Positions 36,101 through 46,990 of a stretch of DNA of 64,000 bases are shown one piece after another (position 1 is the first letter of the stretch; every line of letters starts with the position of its first letter). Origin of the DNA: Tachypleus tridentatus (lineage: Eukaryota; Arthropoda; Merostomata; Xiphosura; Limulidae); contig NC_134829.1 in NCBI RefSeq assembly GCF_004210375.1, positions 32,380,034 to 32,444,033 on the forward strand. Reading direction: 5' to 3'. The position numbers and the translations under genes were made by a program. The notes beneath the pieces were generated by a model. The model was not told where the DNA came from. It saw nothing but the letters and a program-made list of their open reading frames with translations, and made no database searches.

Positions 36101-38315
36101 TTTGTGCATTCTTTAGCTAAATAGTAATGTTTGACTAGTTAGTTATTTTAGTTTATTTTGGATGTTAACCTATTCAAAAATTACATTTCTGAATCATTTA
36201 ATAGGCTTTCAATGGTCAGAAAATGCTTTTAGGGTAAAGGTGACCTGTGTAAAGTTTAGTTTTTACAGATGTTATGTTTTTCACCAAACATTAAATTTAC
36301 AACAGTACATTTAAGCAAACAACTAATGTTTCAGTTCAGTGAGTAAGGTATACCCTATTCTTTGTTTAATATTACTTTATTTAACTCTATTGCTTAGAAT
36401 GTCTTATATACTCATTTTTATGTTTTTATTATTATATTGTAGTATGTATATTATTTTGCATTGTTAACAATATATTATTGTATTCATGGCCAGAAATATT
36501 GCTAGGAGTAAGAATACCCTAGTGTTCATACAGTGTATTATAAACTTGACAAGAACATGACAATATATTTAATTAGCTGTACTCATTACTAGGTTAAAGT
36601 TTTTATCTAAGAAGGTAGCTTGCTTTGATCAGAAGTTAATATTTGTTACACCAGTATTTCAAAAAAAAAAAGATCAAGATACATTTTAACGTATTCAAAT
36701 TGTTGCTTTAAATACTTTTATAACAAGTAATTTGAATTGATATCTTGTTAGAGATATTATGTTAAGTAAGCTTATTGAAAAGTATAAAAATAATGTATAC
36801 TAAAATTCTTAATTAAAAAAAACTTTTTACTCTCTATTCACTAATTAGGCCCACCTCCACTTCCATTATTCTCTCCATCTGCTTCTGGTCCACAGTATTC
36901 ACAGAAACCTCATGATTTAGTAATTCAGCGTCATCCGCCTCCACCGCCTATTACTTTTATCCCAGATTCATTTGTCAATGAACACAGAAAACAGACCCTC
37001 CAGCTTCAGTCACAGTATGGTGGAAGTCACAACAGCAGGTCTTGGCATAATCAACGATATCCAAACTTGTCACAAAACTCAAGCATGCTTCTTTCGTGGC
37101 AGGGAGGCAGTAGCAATGATGGAACATTTTTTACAGTGTGCTGATGAGAAACTGAGTGAATGGAAAAGTAAACAAAAAGTAGGGGACACTTTTGGCCAGT
37201 TTCAAAATAAAACTGTCCAACCAATCAGTCAGATGTCAAGTGTGAATCCTTTCATACCACTGCAGGTAAGTTGAAGTTATATGAAAATTATTTACACTTT
37301 TGATAATATTTGTTCATCGGCTGAAGGACTAGTTAGTTATTGTAAACACTTACATGACACTTCTGATTGGATAAAAGTATCCAAGAAAAACAGTATTTTT
37401 GTGCATGCTAATTGAATGCTTGAATCTTTTTACTTCTTAATGTGATGATATTTTCATAAGTTAAGGATTAACCATTCTCCAAATATAAGTTTTCCATACC
37501 AATTCAGACAGATTGAAAGTTTATAATAGATGTAACACTTTTATCTATGTTCATCAATAAAATGACTAGTAAGTCATCAACTATAACTTTCACAATGTTA
37601 AATAAACTGTATATTAATTAAGAGTATGTAATTTGACATACTTCATCTAGTAAGGGACTAATCAGCCACCAAGCTCTTTATGAAACTTCAGGTAAGTTGA
37701 TAGTGTTCAAAGAAATTTAGGATTTAATATATTAATCAAGTGGAAAGTGTTTTCTAGTTTAAAAAAAAAATTTTTTTTTAAATTGAAATTCATGCATGAT
37801 ATGTCTGTAGGTAATGTGGAAGTTATTTTTACCAGAAGTAAGAATGAGCAATTATTTTTTTCTTTTTATGTAATATTTTATTTCTGGATTAGTGGTAAAA
37901 ACTATAGTGGTGAAAAGTAGTTGAATAAAGCTATGCTTAGAGAAAATGGATAATTTTATCAAATTAAATGTGTAATACCATTGGTCATGAATTATTACAT
38001 GATATAGACAAATGTTTTGTTTGCTTCTAGGTAACCAAAAAACAAGCAACACCTAAAAAATCTGAGACAAGTAGATCATTAAAACATGGAGAAGAATCTC
38101 TTGATCTGTCTGCTTCCCACAACACACAACAAAGCCAAAGTTCATCCATTAGTAATACCCAGCCTAAGAAAACAAATCAACAATCTGACCATCAGAGCAC
38201 ATGTAAAAGCAACTTTGAAACAGCAAAGAAAGGTTCATATCTACCAAGTGGACAACATAAAAACAGACATCGGCATTCTCGATTAGCTGTAAACTTTAAA
38301 AATTTTGTGGACTGA
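23975..38315 (+). CDS. Putative XRN1-like protein, C-terminal part (seven exons)
   Basis: Seven plus-strand exons (23975-24143, 25426-25525, 30998-31082, 33070-33183, 34084-34177, 36849-37265, 38031-38315) have matching phases and GT-AG boundaries, giving about 420 residues and a TGA. Exons 3-4 encode a dsRBD-like segment (AVRELLDFISRNMGGRMPEY, then QLYQAVVLLPNGLQFF and EASESAAEEAIVYL). Exons 5-6 encode proline-rich PPPLPLFSPS and HPPPPPITFIPDSF. The end is PFIPLQVTKKQ followed by a basic tail HRHSRLAVNFKNF. This layout suggests the C-terminal region of a 5'-3' exoribonuclease 1 (cytoplasmic mRNA decay), but the catalytic N-terminus is absent here and the name is from memory. Exon 6 needs a one-base frame change. 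An AATAAA lies at 38568-38573. Confidence 0.7.
25426..25525 (+). CDS. XRN1-like exon 2
   Basis: Acceptor CTAATATAG, donor CAAG|GTAAAG. Encodes ARDALHNKPNATDSSHGQYS and a lysine-rich linker QKKSEIQKEKST. Split Gly in, split Ser out. Confidence 0.7.
26440..30131 (+). mobile_element. Jockey-type LINE, sense copy A (EN, RT, RNase H remnants)
   Basis: Lies inside the XRN1-like intron between exons 2 and 3. The 5' part matches copy B at 60.5-61 kb. Endonuclease residues appear at 26930-27240 (GSMALPVNQYM, LPLPFNTPLEAV), followed by NLGLSSQLASLL near 27510. RT signatures are YHPVALTSCLCKILERMVN near 28010, HLV..FFDFEKAYDTTW near 28200, and KFLGLIF near 28670. The C-terminal block SKLDYGSLVCGSA..SAFKM lies near 28820 and an RNase H-like segment VLSAELYAIF near 29385. 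The 3' end carries CCATAAACCACCAAACAACC. Many stops and frameshifts; inactive. RNase H plus this RT places it near Jockey/I elements. Confidence 0.8.
26977..27204 (+). repeat. 57-bp tandem repeat, four in-frame units, inside LINE copy A
   Basis: Four direct units of exactly 57 bp encode LPLPFNTPLEAVSITSLFY (19 residues each). Copy B at 60.4 kb has this segment only once, so the expansion is specific to copy A. Confidence 0.93.
30998..31082 (+). CDS. XRN1-like exon 3 (dsRBD-like helix and first strand)
   Basis: Acceptor TTTTTTTCAAG, donor CCTATG|GTAAGT. Encodes AVRELLDFISRNMGGRMPEY RYSMVGPM. The helix followed by PxY..x..GP resembles the beginning of a double-stranded-RNA-binding fold. Confidence 0.75.
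31210..31265 (+). mobile_element. SINE family 2 fragment
   Basis: Contains GATATCCTGGGTGGGCAGAG, CACAGATAGCC and TGTGTAGCTTTGCACTTAA, the 3' half of the family-2 consensus seen at 44.8 kb. Lies just after XRN1-like exon 3. Confidence 0.65.
32288..32792 (+). repeat. Dispersed repeat with GGTCAAATTGACC palindromes (copy 1)
   Basis: Shares start (ATAAATAGATGTAT), interior (GAAGTCATT.TAGAAAG; GAAATGTATTTAGGAGG; GTGAAGATATACACACTATA) and end (TTGA.AGAGTTAA) with 58506-58985. A TTGGTCAAATTGACCAA palindrome lies near the left part and a GGTTAAATTGACC variant near the right end, which closes with GAGAGAGTTAA. The TTAA end and the GGTCAAATTGACC motif recall piggyBac-like elements, but the left end has no matching terminal repeat. 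Confidence 0.7.
33070..33183 (+). CDS. XRN1-like exon 4 (dsRBD-like strands and last helix)
   Basis: Acceptor TTTGTTTAG, donor CTA|GTGTGT. Encodes 38 residues, QLYQAVVLLPNGLQFFSTPA then ATQHEASESAAEEAIVYL. The final EAxESAAExAIxxL is the typical second helix of dsRBD-like folds. Confidence 0.75.
34084..34177 (+). CDS. XRN1-like exon 5
   Basis: Acceptor GAATTCTTTAG, donor GGAG|GTTGGT. Encodes NRMRYQEKAALPSSQGLITT VRTQLHPVHRG. The split Gly joins directly to PPPLPLF in the next exon, which supports both boundaries. Confidence 0.7.
34178..36848. other. XRN1-like intron, nothing recognised
   Basis: AT-rich intron between exons 5 and 6. An acceptor-like TTTTTTTTGCAG at 35160-35171 precedes no convincing exon. 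Confidence 0.55.
36849..37265 (+). CDS. XRN1-like exon 6, with apparent frameshift
   Basis: Acceptor CTAATTAG, donor CTGCAG|GTAAGT. The entering frame encodes PPPLPLFSPSASGPQYSQKP, HPPPPPITFIPDSF and a Gln/Ser/Asn-rich stretch, and meets a stop at 37142. The frame needed to leave into exon 7 (ADEKLSEWKSKQKV, SSVNPFIPLQ) is offset by one base. Both frames overlap at 36972-37141. A run of six T at 37127-37132 is the most likely site of an extra base. Confidence 0.68.
38031..38315 (+). CDS. XRN1-like terminal exon
   Basis: Acceptor TTTGCTTCTAG. Encodes 94 residues and TGA: VTKKQATPKKSETSRSLKHG, a Ser/Gln-rich middle, then KNRHRHSRLAVNFKNFVD. Low-complexity, basic and probably disordered. Confidence 0.75.
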   Translation, partial: VTKKQATPKKSETSRSLKHGEESLDLSASHNTQQSQSSSISNTQPKKTNQQSDHQSTCKSNFETAKKGSYLPSGQHKNRHRHSRLAVNFKNFVD

Positions 38316-38567
38316 GAACACATTTTACTGTGTATGAGATAAGTCAGGTGTGTGTGTTTGTATATAGTCATAGTTGTGACTTTCAATGAAATTTATTTTA
38401 AGAGGGTTTTACAAAGAAAATTTCTATGTTGTCTTAGAAGTGATTCAGTCCATGGGTAAATAAGCTAATTTTTATTTTTACTAATCATTACTGTAGTTAG
38501 TACATTAATGATGGAACCATGGATAGTTTTTTTATGTGGTAGGACATTGCTGTTAATACCGATTTGG

Positions 38568-38573
38568 AATAAA
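38568..38573 (+). terminator. Candidate poly(A) signal AATAAA of the XRN1-like gene
   Basis: First canonical AATAAA found after the stop at 38315, about 250 bp downstream. Another is near 39241. Not tested by transcript data. Confidence 0.45.
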
Positions 38574-39570
38574 CAATATCTTGTATAAGGGAGTACTCTG
38601 ATTAAAATTTGTGAGTTTTTAGGTTTCAGACTATTTTGATTTTATTGTCAAAAGGTTGTTGGAAGAGCACATACAATAATTAATAGCAAACGTTTATGGG
38701 TTAGTAAGGACTACAAGAATAATTATTTGAACTAAAACGGCATGCCCTCATTTTTTGGACTGTATAAGGTGGTGATTTTGTTATTATTTATTAGAAATGC
38801 TGTTCCTGCTATTTAATGACAGTTTGATTTGGAAAACAAATGGGCTTATCTATTTCATTTTCATATAATGTGCTGTGAAATGTATAATCTATTAAAGTTT
38901 TCATTCTTGTTAAATGTTGTGGTATAATTACAGACAGTTTAGTAGTCAGGACTTGCATACTAATCATTTAATTAATAACATTTGAATGTGTTATACTGTA
39001 AATATTGAATATATTATCAATGACTACAGTCTTTTGTTACTTATTTTACAATGCATTCACCATTTACAACATTACACACACTCAGGTAGTCAATTAAAAC
39101 ATTGGTATGCAAGTCATGATTGTTAAACCATCTGTAATTTTTGTTATATATATGTATGTATGTGTGTGTATTTATAGGATGATACTCTTCTTTAAAATTA
39201 ATAGATTAAGTCCTATCTTTAGTGACATTTTCAAACCAAAACAATAAACTTCTATCATTACATTTATATTATGATTACAAGAGGATGTGTGCTTTCAATA
39301 GTTCTGTTTATATACTAGTATGGTCTTGTAAGACATTTTTTACCTCTGGTAAAAGGTATGTTGATTATTAAAAATTGGTATGAATCTGGAACATAAGTTT
39401 TAAATGTATTAACATTAGGCCTCTCTTCTCCCCTCCCCATTATAATCACTGAAATTCTTGTTGTTTCTTTCTTTCTCAACTTTTTCCCATTGTACAAACT
39501 TGGCCTCTGTTTACTTTCTTCTCACTATTGTGCTATTTTTGCTCATATTTTCTCTCATCCCACCATAGTT

Positions 39571-39668
39571 GGCCTGACATGGCCAGGTGGCCAAGTCACT
39601 TGACTCGTTATCTGAGGGTCGCGGGTTCGAATCCCTGTCACACAAAGCATGTTTGCCTTTTCAGCCCT
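39571..39668 (+). mobile_element. SINE family 1 head fragment
   Basis: Only the tRNA-like head is present: GGCCTGACATGGCCAGGTGG, ACTCGTTATCTGAGGGTCGC, box B GGTTCGAATCCC and AAGCATGTTTGCCTTTTCAG. It departs from the consensus after about 95 bp. Confidence 0.8.
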
Positions 39669-40424
39669 CAGGTACCTTTCAACCAAACTGACCATAGTTA
39701 TACTAACTTTACACACCCACTTTTTTTCTTTTCTTCTTCTATCCCTCCCATTTTGCTGACTTGGTCAGTATTCTCTCTTTCTGCTACCATTGTGCTAATT
39801 TCATATTGGTTCTATGTAACAGAAATGGAGTGCAATGATAGGCTTTTAATTCTGTTAAGAATCTAAGGCCTACTTTTTTACTGTGTGTTAATGAATTATT
39901 TTTCTGAAAATTTTGTTTCTTTACAAGTATTTAACTTAGTTTTGTTAGCCACAATGTTTCATTTGTGTTATTTTGCTTGTGTTAAAAATGGAATAATTTT
40001 AATTTTACAGTAAGTCTATTAACTGAATTTTATCCAAAAAAAAATAGTTCCTACAAAATCTTATTTAATGTTGTTCATGTGTTTTACTTTATTGAGTGGT
40101 TGAACGACAGTAAAATATTTTATTTTTATCAACCTTAGACAGTCCACAGCTGTAGGCCTGAATGCACATAATCATATTTTTTGTATTACATGTAAATATT
40201 GGTGTATTTGACAATAAGACTGCTGTAATGTAAAAAAAATATAAATTATAAAAATTGGAATACATGCTGATCTGACAGTGTCCCATATTATATCTCTACT
40301 TTTGTTCTGTACAGGTAATCACTAATTCATGTATGTGTTCATTTTCCAAGAATGTAACTTCATCTTTTAGTTGTTTTATTCATATATATTCACTTGTTCG
40401 AATCACAATTTTTTATCCATGGTT

Positions 40425-40592
40425 GGATATTATATCTCAGAATGGCTGGCATAAGTATTAACATTGTTTTTACCTGAAGATCACCTTGGAAAGTTCAAAC
40501 ATTGTTCTCTACTTATCAGTAAAAAAAGTGTTAATACCCATACCAGCCATTTTGAGATGCATTTTTGTTTCAAGTGGGTTTTTTGTCATCAA
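40425..40592 (+). mobile_element. Penelope-like terminal-repeat fragment with 30-bp inverted arms
   Basis: A central CCTGAAGATCACCTTGG..TTCAAACATTG motif is flanked by inverted arms of about 30 bp (ATCTCAGAATGGCTGGCATA on the left; CCATACCAGCCATTTTGAGA on the right). It is followed by TTTCAAGTGGGTTTTTTGTC, also found at 45.0 and 55.8 kb. Same family as the 56.5-kb Penelope-like copy. Confidence 0.7.
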
Positions 40593-41394
40593 GAATAGTT
40601 GGTTATTCTTTTCTCTTTATACCTTCAAATGTTTTTTTTTTCTTATAAGGTTATAAATGACCATATAAGAACATTACATAAAATTACCAGATGATCCTGG
40701 TTGTAGTATAGCACAACAGTTGATGGTACAATCCAAACAATTGGAATATAATCTTAAGAAAGAACTTAGTTGAAATCTAACCATTCATTTCATAACTTTC
40801 AAATGAAATGGTTCAACAAAAATAGCCCATTTGTTATGATGTAATGAATTTTTTTAATGAAAATAAATCTTTGTTCACTTCTTTTGAAAACATCTGTTTT
40901 ATTTTGCTCCCCTTATATCTAAGATTTATTTGTCTCCACGTGTGGGAGAAAATAAAACCCTATAAAATTAACATGACTGATTTATAACCTAAATTATATT
41001 AAATATTAAAATAGGTTTTTATACATGTATCAAGGACTATAACGTATATATGGGATTCACAATGTTTTTTGTCACTCTTTACATAAACTATGTGCCCATT
41101 ACTTTTCTCTATTTCTAATTACATTCATGTTTTGTCAAAAGTAATTTATCTGTTTTTTTTTATTTTGATAAGTATAGTGGACTTGTGAGATATGTTTAAA
41201 ATGATCAATCACTGTTGAAGGAATACTTAACTGGAATCCGAAGTGCCATCTTTAACAAAGGGATATTTTAGAATTTGGAAATAAATAAAAATAAACTGCC
41301 CTCCAAAAACTGGATGTTGAGACATCCAAAGCTACCAGTTAAATTAAACTGTTTTAAAGTTGTAGTTTGAAATACATTCAATCTGTTGGTAATT

Positions 41395-41522
41395 GTTCCT
41401 CCACTGTGCCAGTAGTAAATTTATGGACTTGATATTTTAAAATCTTGGGCTCAATTTTCTGGCTGTTGTGGGCAAAATGCAGATACCTTATTGTGTATCT
41501 TTACAGTAAAAACAAACTGTTA
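41395..41522 (+). mobile_element. SINE family 2, degraded plus copy
   Basis: Reads CTGTGCCAGTAGTAAATTTA, ATCTTGGGCTCAATTTTCTG, GGGCAAAATGCAGATACC and TGTGTATCTTTACAGT, the family-2 order with heavy divergence. Confidence 0.55.
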
Positions 41523-42149
41523 GTAATTATACTTTGACACTTTCTAAAAATATCCAGACCTATCAGGGATGTATGACAAAGCTACCTTTGATCAGAGGCC
41601 AACCAACCTGCTGTAGCATCTGAGGCCTTATTAATAACTTCCATCCAGAACTGAAGATATTGGTAGCATTTTCTCCTTGTATTCATTGTGATGACACTAT
41701 GTAACAAAATTTTACTTTTTCTTGTTCCTGTGCAGAAAGTGTTATTTCCCAATTGCTTATGCCTAAAGTAAATGGAAAAGACCTATTTTTCCTCTTCAAC
41801 TTTATTTTTGTAATTTTGAGTATATAACGAAAACATGATGGGCTGATACATGAAAGTGATTTACATCACAGTCACAAATCTCAAAAAAACTACTCACTTC
41901 TAAACATTTTTGCATAACTTTAGTATAAATACATGTAAATCTTGATTGATATGTTGTTTTATTCAGACTTTATGTAAATGAAAATGTGCAAATTTGTCCG
42001 TTTTTACATAGAAAATAGGTTTAATTTCTAAATTTCATTATCCAGCTCACAAAAGCAAAGTCTGAAGGGAATAATGGCCATTTTCTGTACTTTTACAATT
42101 TAAGCAATTAAGAAATAACACACTATCCAGGAAGGAAATTTGTTACATA

Positions 42150-43150
42150 ATGTTATGAAAGAGAGAGTCTTTGACCATGCACAGAGGTGAAATCAAACAG
42201 ATCACATCCTCTTTGTTCAAGTGGATGGCAAGACATAATCCAGACCTGTTCCTTAACTAATTCAAGCAGTTTTTACTGACTGGAATAGATGGATTCATGA
42301 ATTGTCTTTTCAATGCCTGGTCCTGAGCTTGCTCTGTCCAACCCTTGATGCTGATCAACTTTTGGATGAGGAGCAACAGGATTACTACAAAGCAGTCATG
42401 AACAAGATGTGTCAATAATTTGAACCACTAAGAAATATTGGAAACTATCAAGACAAATTATAGGCTCATAAAAGGATTGGCACCAAGAAACTGGCTACCT
42501 ACATAAATAATCTGTGCCAACTGGATGGGAAAGCATACCTGTCAATGGTATTTGCAGATTGGGATGATATTGTAGTTAATAATGTCATTGAGTGGTTCAC
42601 AGTGAGCAGGAAGGACATTCTCTCTCTTGCAAAAGTAGTGTTCCTGAACATTGAGCTAACTTTATTGAAGGGCTATTAACCAGCTGTCTCCACAAAACAG
42701 AAATGTAGTGCAACCATGTTCTCCAGTGGCTGAGGAGGGATATGCAATCTTCCCTTGAGGTATATGTTGCAGTAAGATCTGCTCATGACATATATCCCAT
42801 TACAAAGATACATGCCCCAATACAATTTTTCTGTAGAATTGACATCGGCATTAACTTGAGCAGTATCTGCCCAACAAAGGATTAATTTCCTTAATGCTTT
42901 ATAACTATTGGTGATCAGCTGAATGGATGTTTGTTGACGATTCTGCTAACAATCTAGGCCAAATACAGCAAAATCAACTCCAGCTTATTAGGACAATATG
43001 ATAATGTACTAATGGAACCAGATGGCTGGCTTAGGAACAATGGTGATTCAGTGCCACATATAGCACAGGCAGTACATGTCTAATAAAGCAACCACTACAC
43101 CAGCTTCCTTGGAACACTAGCAAGTGCAAAATCATTAAACCTTTGTAGAA
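42150..43150 (+). mobile_element. Possible retroelement gag-like fossil
   Basis: Plus-strand protein-like pieces in changing frames include DPDLFLN, KQFLLTGIDGF and KGLAPRNWLPT. The overall feel is that of a Ty3/gypsy gag, possibly of the same Gmr1-type family as at 8 kb. Broken; old. The assignment is weak. Confidence 0.35.
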
Positions 43151-44773
43151 TGTTTAGTTGTCTTTAATAGTGACTATCAGGAAGAAAGAGTTTGCAATTT
43201 AGTTTTTAATTTTAACCCTCTCACTACTGGCAGTAACAAATGTCTGGGTATTACATTGAAATTTAAACTATTTTATTATCATTATATATGACTAAACTTT
43301 GCATCAAAATGAAGCTAATAAAATTTTAATATTATGTAATTTTTAACAAAATATTTACAACAATCATCAGTGTCTGCCAGTGTGAGAATTTTGACATTTA
43401 CTCTCAAGGTCTTCCCTCTTCTGTAATTTTTTACCACCTTCAAGAAGTATGGAATTTAACATGAATTACTCATTATGGTATAATAATACCCAGGCAAATC
43501 ATGTCTCATAGCTCTTAGTTGTATTTTTTATGGAGCCATAAACTAAAAATTGGACCAATCTCTCACATTATCTCTTTCACAGATTACCAGAATTTCTCTC
43601 TGAAGTTTTATACTATAGTATTAATAACCACTAGAAAGCCAAAGTTTTAATTTATCAAACAACTTATTGTATTAATTTATTTCCTGTACAGAGAATTGTC
43701 TGTTTTTTTATTCAGCTTACAATTTTGCTCTCGTGGTATTTATAACAACAAGCTTAGCTGACTTTTAAAGGTTTTTATTGTGTAGTTAGAAATCTGGCAA
43801 AATTATGATAGTTGTAGGACATTGTTTGCTTTTTGTGCTGTTATTACTATGTTCTTAAGTGCATTATTTAATTAGATGAATCTTGGAAGTGTTAAAAGAT
43901 TACCATTGGTTCAATGGATGATGGAGACAGGTTTAAGACTGCTTTTAGCATGAGAGATGGTTTATATGAATTCCTAATTGCATAATTCAGTCTTTTGAAT
44001 ATGTGCCAGAAATTGTAAGGGTAGAGATATGTAGTATACTTTAATGATATATTAGTGTTTGGTCACGCTTTTTGATAATAGTATTCCAAAGAATATGGAA
44101 GACAGACTTAAGAGTGAAATCAGAAATATATTTGCTTGTATGAGTGAAAGGAGTTTCTTAGTCACCTTGTGAGGATAGACGGAATCTTGTCTGTGAAACC
44201 AAGAAAATATTTACTCATGAATTAATATGGAGTTACTCACTCGCCTTATAGAAAGAGATGGAGTCTTGATGGACTTGGCTTAGATAGTAAGAATTTAGCC
44301 TTGACCCATTGCATAGCAGGACATGCTTGACAAGCCAAACAATTTTTCATTTTTATTGTAATAGTAGTTGTGTACAATTCACCTACATTTTTGCCCGAGT
44401 TCCTGCACTTCTATATGGAACTTGTAATAATTTTCTGCTTCTCTATCAAAGCCTTATAGACTGGTTCAGTTACTTTAGAACACCCTTTAGTAAGACAAAG
44501 TATCTTCCTTATCTCTTTCAAACTGTTAATGTTATTCTAACATATCAGCTATTGGGCCAGTCACTCTTACTGTAGTTAACTTTGTTTTGTAACTCTTCTC
44601 CTATCAAACATGTCTGTCATATAATTTTACTTTTATTTTCTCTCCATCCCTGCTCTATTGGTCACAGCTACTTCTATGACTTAGGGCTCCTACAAATTTT
44701 GATAGCTTTGGCATCAATTATTTACAAACATAGTGTTCGATAGCTTTGACATCAATGAGGTACAAACATAAAA
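43151..44773. other. Intergenic, nothing recognised
   Basis: AT-rich. A short direct duplication (GATAGCTTTG.CATCAAT) lies at 44701-44765. No gene seen. Confidence 0.5.
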
Positions 44774-44905
44774 TCCCCCCCCAGTGTTACAGTGGCATGT
44801 CTGTGGACATGTATTACTAAAAACCAGGTTTTGATATCCATGGTGAGCAGAGCACAGATAGCCCATTATGTGTCATTGTCCTTAATTACAAATAAACAAA
44901 TACAA
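44774..44905 (+). mobile_element. SINE family 2, plus copy
   Basis: CCCCCCCCAGTGTTACAGTG, then GGACATGTATTACTAAAAAC, GGTTTTGATATCCATGG, GAGCAGAGCACAGATAGCCC and a tail AATTACAAATAAACAAATAC. Best-preserved family-2 copy in the window. Confidence 0.8.
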
Positions 44906-44924
44906 AATAAATTAATATTTACAC

Positions 44925-45060
44925 CAAACAATGCTAACCTGAAAATGACCAGAGAAGGTCAAAATGTTGTTTTGTACATTATTTTAATTAAAGTTTAAAA
45001 ACCTATACCAGCCTTCTTGAGAATACATTTTTACTTCAAGTGGGTTTTTCATCATTATTA
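44925..45060 (+). mobile_element. Penelope-like terminal-repeat fragment
   Basis: AACCTGAAAATGACCAGAGA and AGGTCAAAATGTTG are followed by ATTTTAATTAAAGTTTAAAA, CCTATACCAGCCTTCTTGAG and TTCAAGTGGGTTTTTCATCA. Same order as at 55.6 kb. Confidence 0.72.
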
Positions 45061-45357
45061 AGCCTTTATATTTGACTCCAGACTTTCATTATATAAGGTC
45101 AAGTTTTAGACAATCATTCTCTCTTTCATGAACTAATCCTTGGTCCATCTGCTTTGTTTCAGTGAATTTTTTGTGCAAAGTCTTCATTTTTCTTTTACAA
45201 TAGAGACTGATTTATTTTCACCTTATGAAGCTCACGACTGCTATAGGGTGTAAAGTCATCATGAAAACAGAAAGTGCTAGATTGACATTTACTTTTAATG
45301 AACCAATAGATGTATTTCTTGCTGATTACAAATTTAGAAGAGTTTATTGAGCTGACA

Positions 45358-45630
45358 GCCCAGCTCGACCAGGTAGGTTAAGGCGTTTGACTTGTAATCC
45401 AAGGGTCATGGGTTCAAATCCCAGTCACACCAAACATGCTCGCCTTTTCAGCTGTGGGGGAATCATAATGTGATGGTCAAACCCACTATTCGTTGGTAAA
45501 AGAGTAGCCCAAGAGTTGGTGATGGGTGGTGATGACTAGTTGCCTTCTCTCTAGTCTTGCACTGCTAAATTAGGGTCAGCTAGCACAGATAGCCCTCATG
45601 TAGCTTTGTGTGAAATTGAAAATAACAAAT
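45358..45630 (+). mobile_element. SINE family 1, plus copy
   Basis: Near full length: head GCCCAGCTCGACCAGG, AAGGCGTTTGACTTGTAATC, box B GGTTCAAATCCC, AACATGCTCGCCTTTTCAG, CCACTATTCGTTGGTAAAAG, GTGGTGATGACTAGTTGCC and tail TGTAGCTTTGTGTGAAATTG. Confidence 0.92.
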
Positions 45631-45659
45631 CATTGAGCTGATAAAAGACTTCTGTTAAT

Positions 45660-46560
45660 GTCTTAATAGGTTAAGCTGTTTGCAACAGCTGATACCACTG
45701 GGAAGACTACAGAGGTCCTCCTAAGTGGATCATTGGACTATACACTATCCCAGTTGAAAGAACCTAGACCCCAAGTAACTCAACTGCAGAAATTGGTACT
45801 GTTGTTGACATCATCCAAGAGATGAAAAGAAAGGAAGGAAAGAGACCCAGTAATTTCCTCCTTTTGTGGGATAGAGCACAGTGACTAGAGATATGTTTGG
45901 ATCTTCCATGGGATCATTATATTACAAAGTTGAAGAATGTTTTGGTACTATGTTTGTCCCAGGAATATCTAAATTATTGGAATATGACGGTGGAGCAGGC
46001 ACCTAGAGGACCTCGTATCAAAACCTATATGCTCAATATTAATGAAAATTCCAATTACAATGGTACTGTTGAACTAGAAAGTTTCTCTGATGGTTTTTGC
46101 CTCAGTAAGGATACTTCAGGTTTGACATTCTGCTCAGGATTGTCCCTTAAGGTGTAAGCTGCTGTGGTGAACTAGAAATAACTTGTCAAAAAGCATTGGG
46201 AAACATCCAAGAAGGAGCCAAAAGTTGAGCTCCATACATAGCCATCTATGGTGATCAGTAATTTACCTAAATTGGAAAAGATTCTGATACTAAAGCATTT
46301 TCAGCACATGATAGCCAAGTGGAGAGAAATCTGAGCTCTCTATTACCTGGAAGAAGACTGGTTGAGACAAAGGGCTATTCCTCTGCCAAGGTAAGAGGAA
46401 GAGATCAATACTTGCAAGAGAGGCTAGCAAAAGCCAAGTAGAATCTGATGAGAGCTTAAACAGACTACAAAGCATCCAAGAGCTGCTAAAAGGAAATGGT
46501 AACCCTGGAAGCTCTGCTGGGAGGTGAGCAAGCTACTTTCAATGGTGAGTGTATATTTGG
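45660..46560 (+). other. Unassigned, protein-like degraded sequence
   Basis: Several plus-strand stretches look like coding sequence (45897-46157 is open for 86 residues; near 46290-46440 a frame reads DSQVERNLSSLLPGRRLVET). A CCGEL..C pattern near 46160 could be a zinc knuckle remnant. No family is recognised with confidence; an old retroelement is the likeliest source. Confidence 0.3.
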
Positions 46561-46599
46561 TATACAGATGTGATTTAATTTATTCTATATGGTGTGTTT

Positions 46600-46990
46600 T
46601 AATTTAAAATACCTTTTGTCATTTGCACTCATGAATGCATCTGGAAGACAGGTGTATAACAGTCACTCCAGTGAATCCCTACTGCTTCATGACAGTGCTG
46701 GACCTCAAGTCTCATGTTCTACTGCCCAAAAACTAAACAAACTTCAGTACAAAACTTTAACTTATCCACCATATTCACCAGGTCTTTCCCTATAGATTAT
46801 CACTTATAAAAAAACAAGAACATTTGGACATTTTTTTAAAAGAAGACATTTACAGAAGTTTCAATGCAAAGCTACTTTGAAGATTTCATTTCATCAAAGG
46901 ATGTCCAGTTCTTTAAATATGGCATTTTTAAACTTACAACACATTGGTAGAAGTGTATCAAGTCTGAAGAAGCTTATTTTAATTAATTAA
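46600..46990 (+). mobile_element. Mariner transposase C-terminal remnant
   Basis: Plus-strand translation reads ESLLLHDSAGPQVSCSTAQK, YPPYSPGLS, then after disruptions SYFEDFISSKDVQFFKYGI and KCIKSEEAYF. These match the DNARPH, PPYSPDLSPTDYH and KCI...GAYF blocks of mariner transposases. The first Asp block reads HDSAGPQ in place of HDNARPH and PDL has become PGL, so the DD(34)D site is damaged. The N-terminal half is absent. Confidence 0.75.

Noticed and set aside
37126-37133. T TTT TTA slippery heptamer as a programmed -1 frameshift in the XRN1-like exon
   Set aside because: The heptamer is not in the required reading phase, and the needed shift is in the other direction. A plain indel or a small intron is simpler.
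39571-39668. tRNA gene (clear box B, GGTTCGAATCCC)
   Set aside because: The rest of the SINE family 1 head follows, the cloverleaf is incomplete and many related copies exist; it is a SINE fragment.
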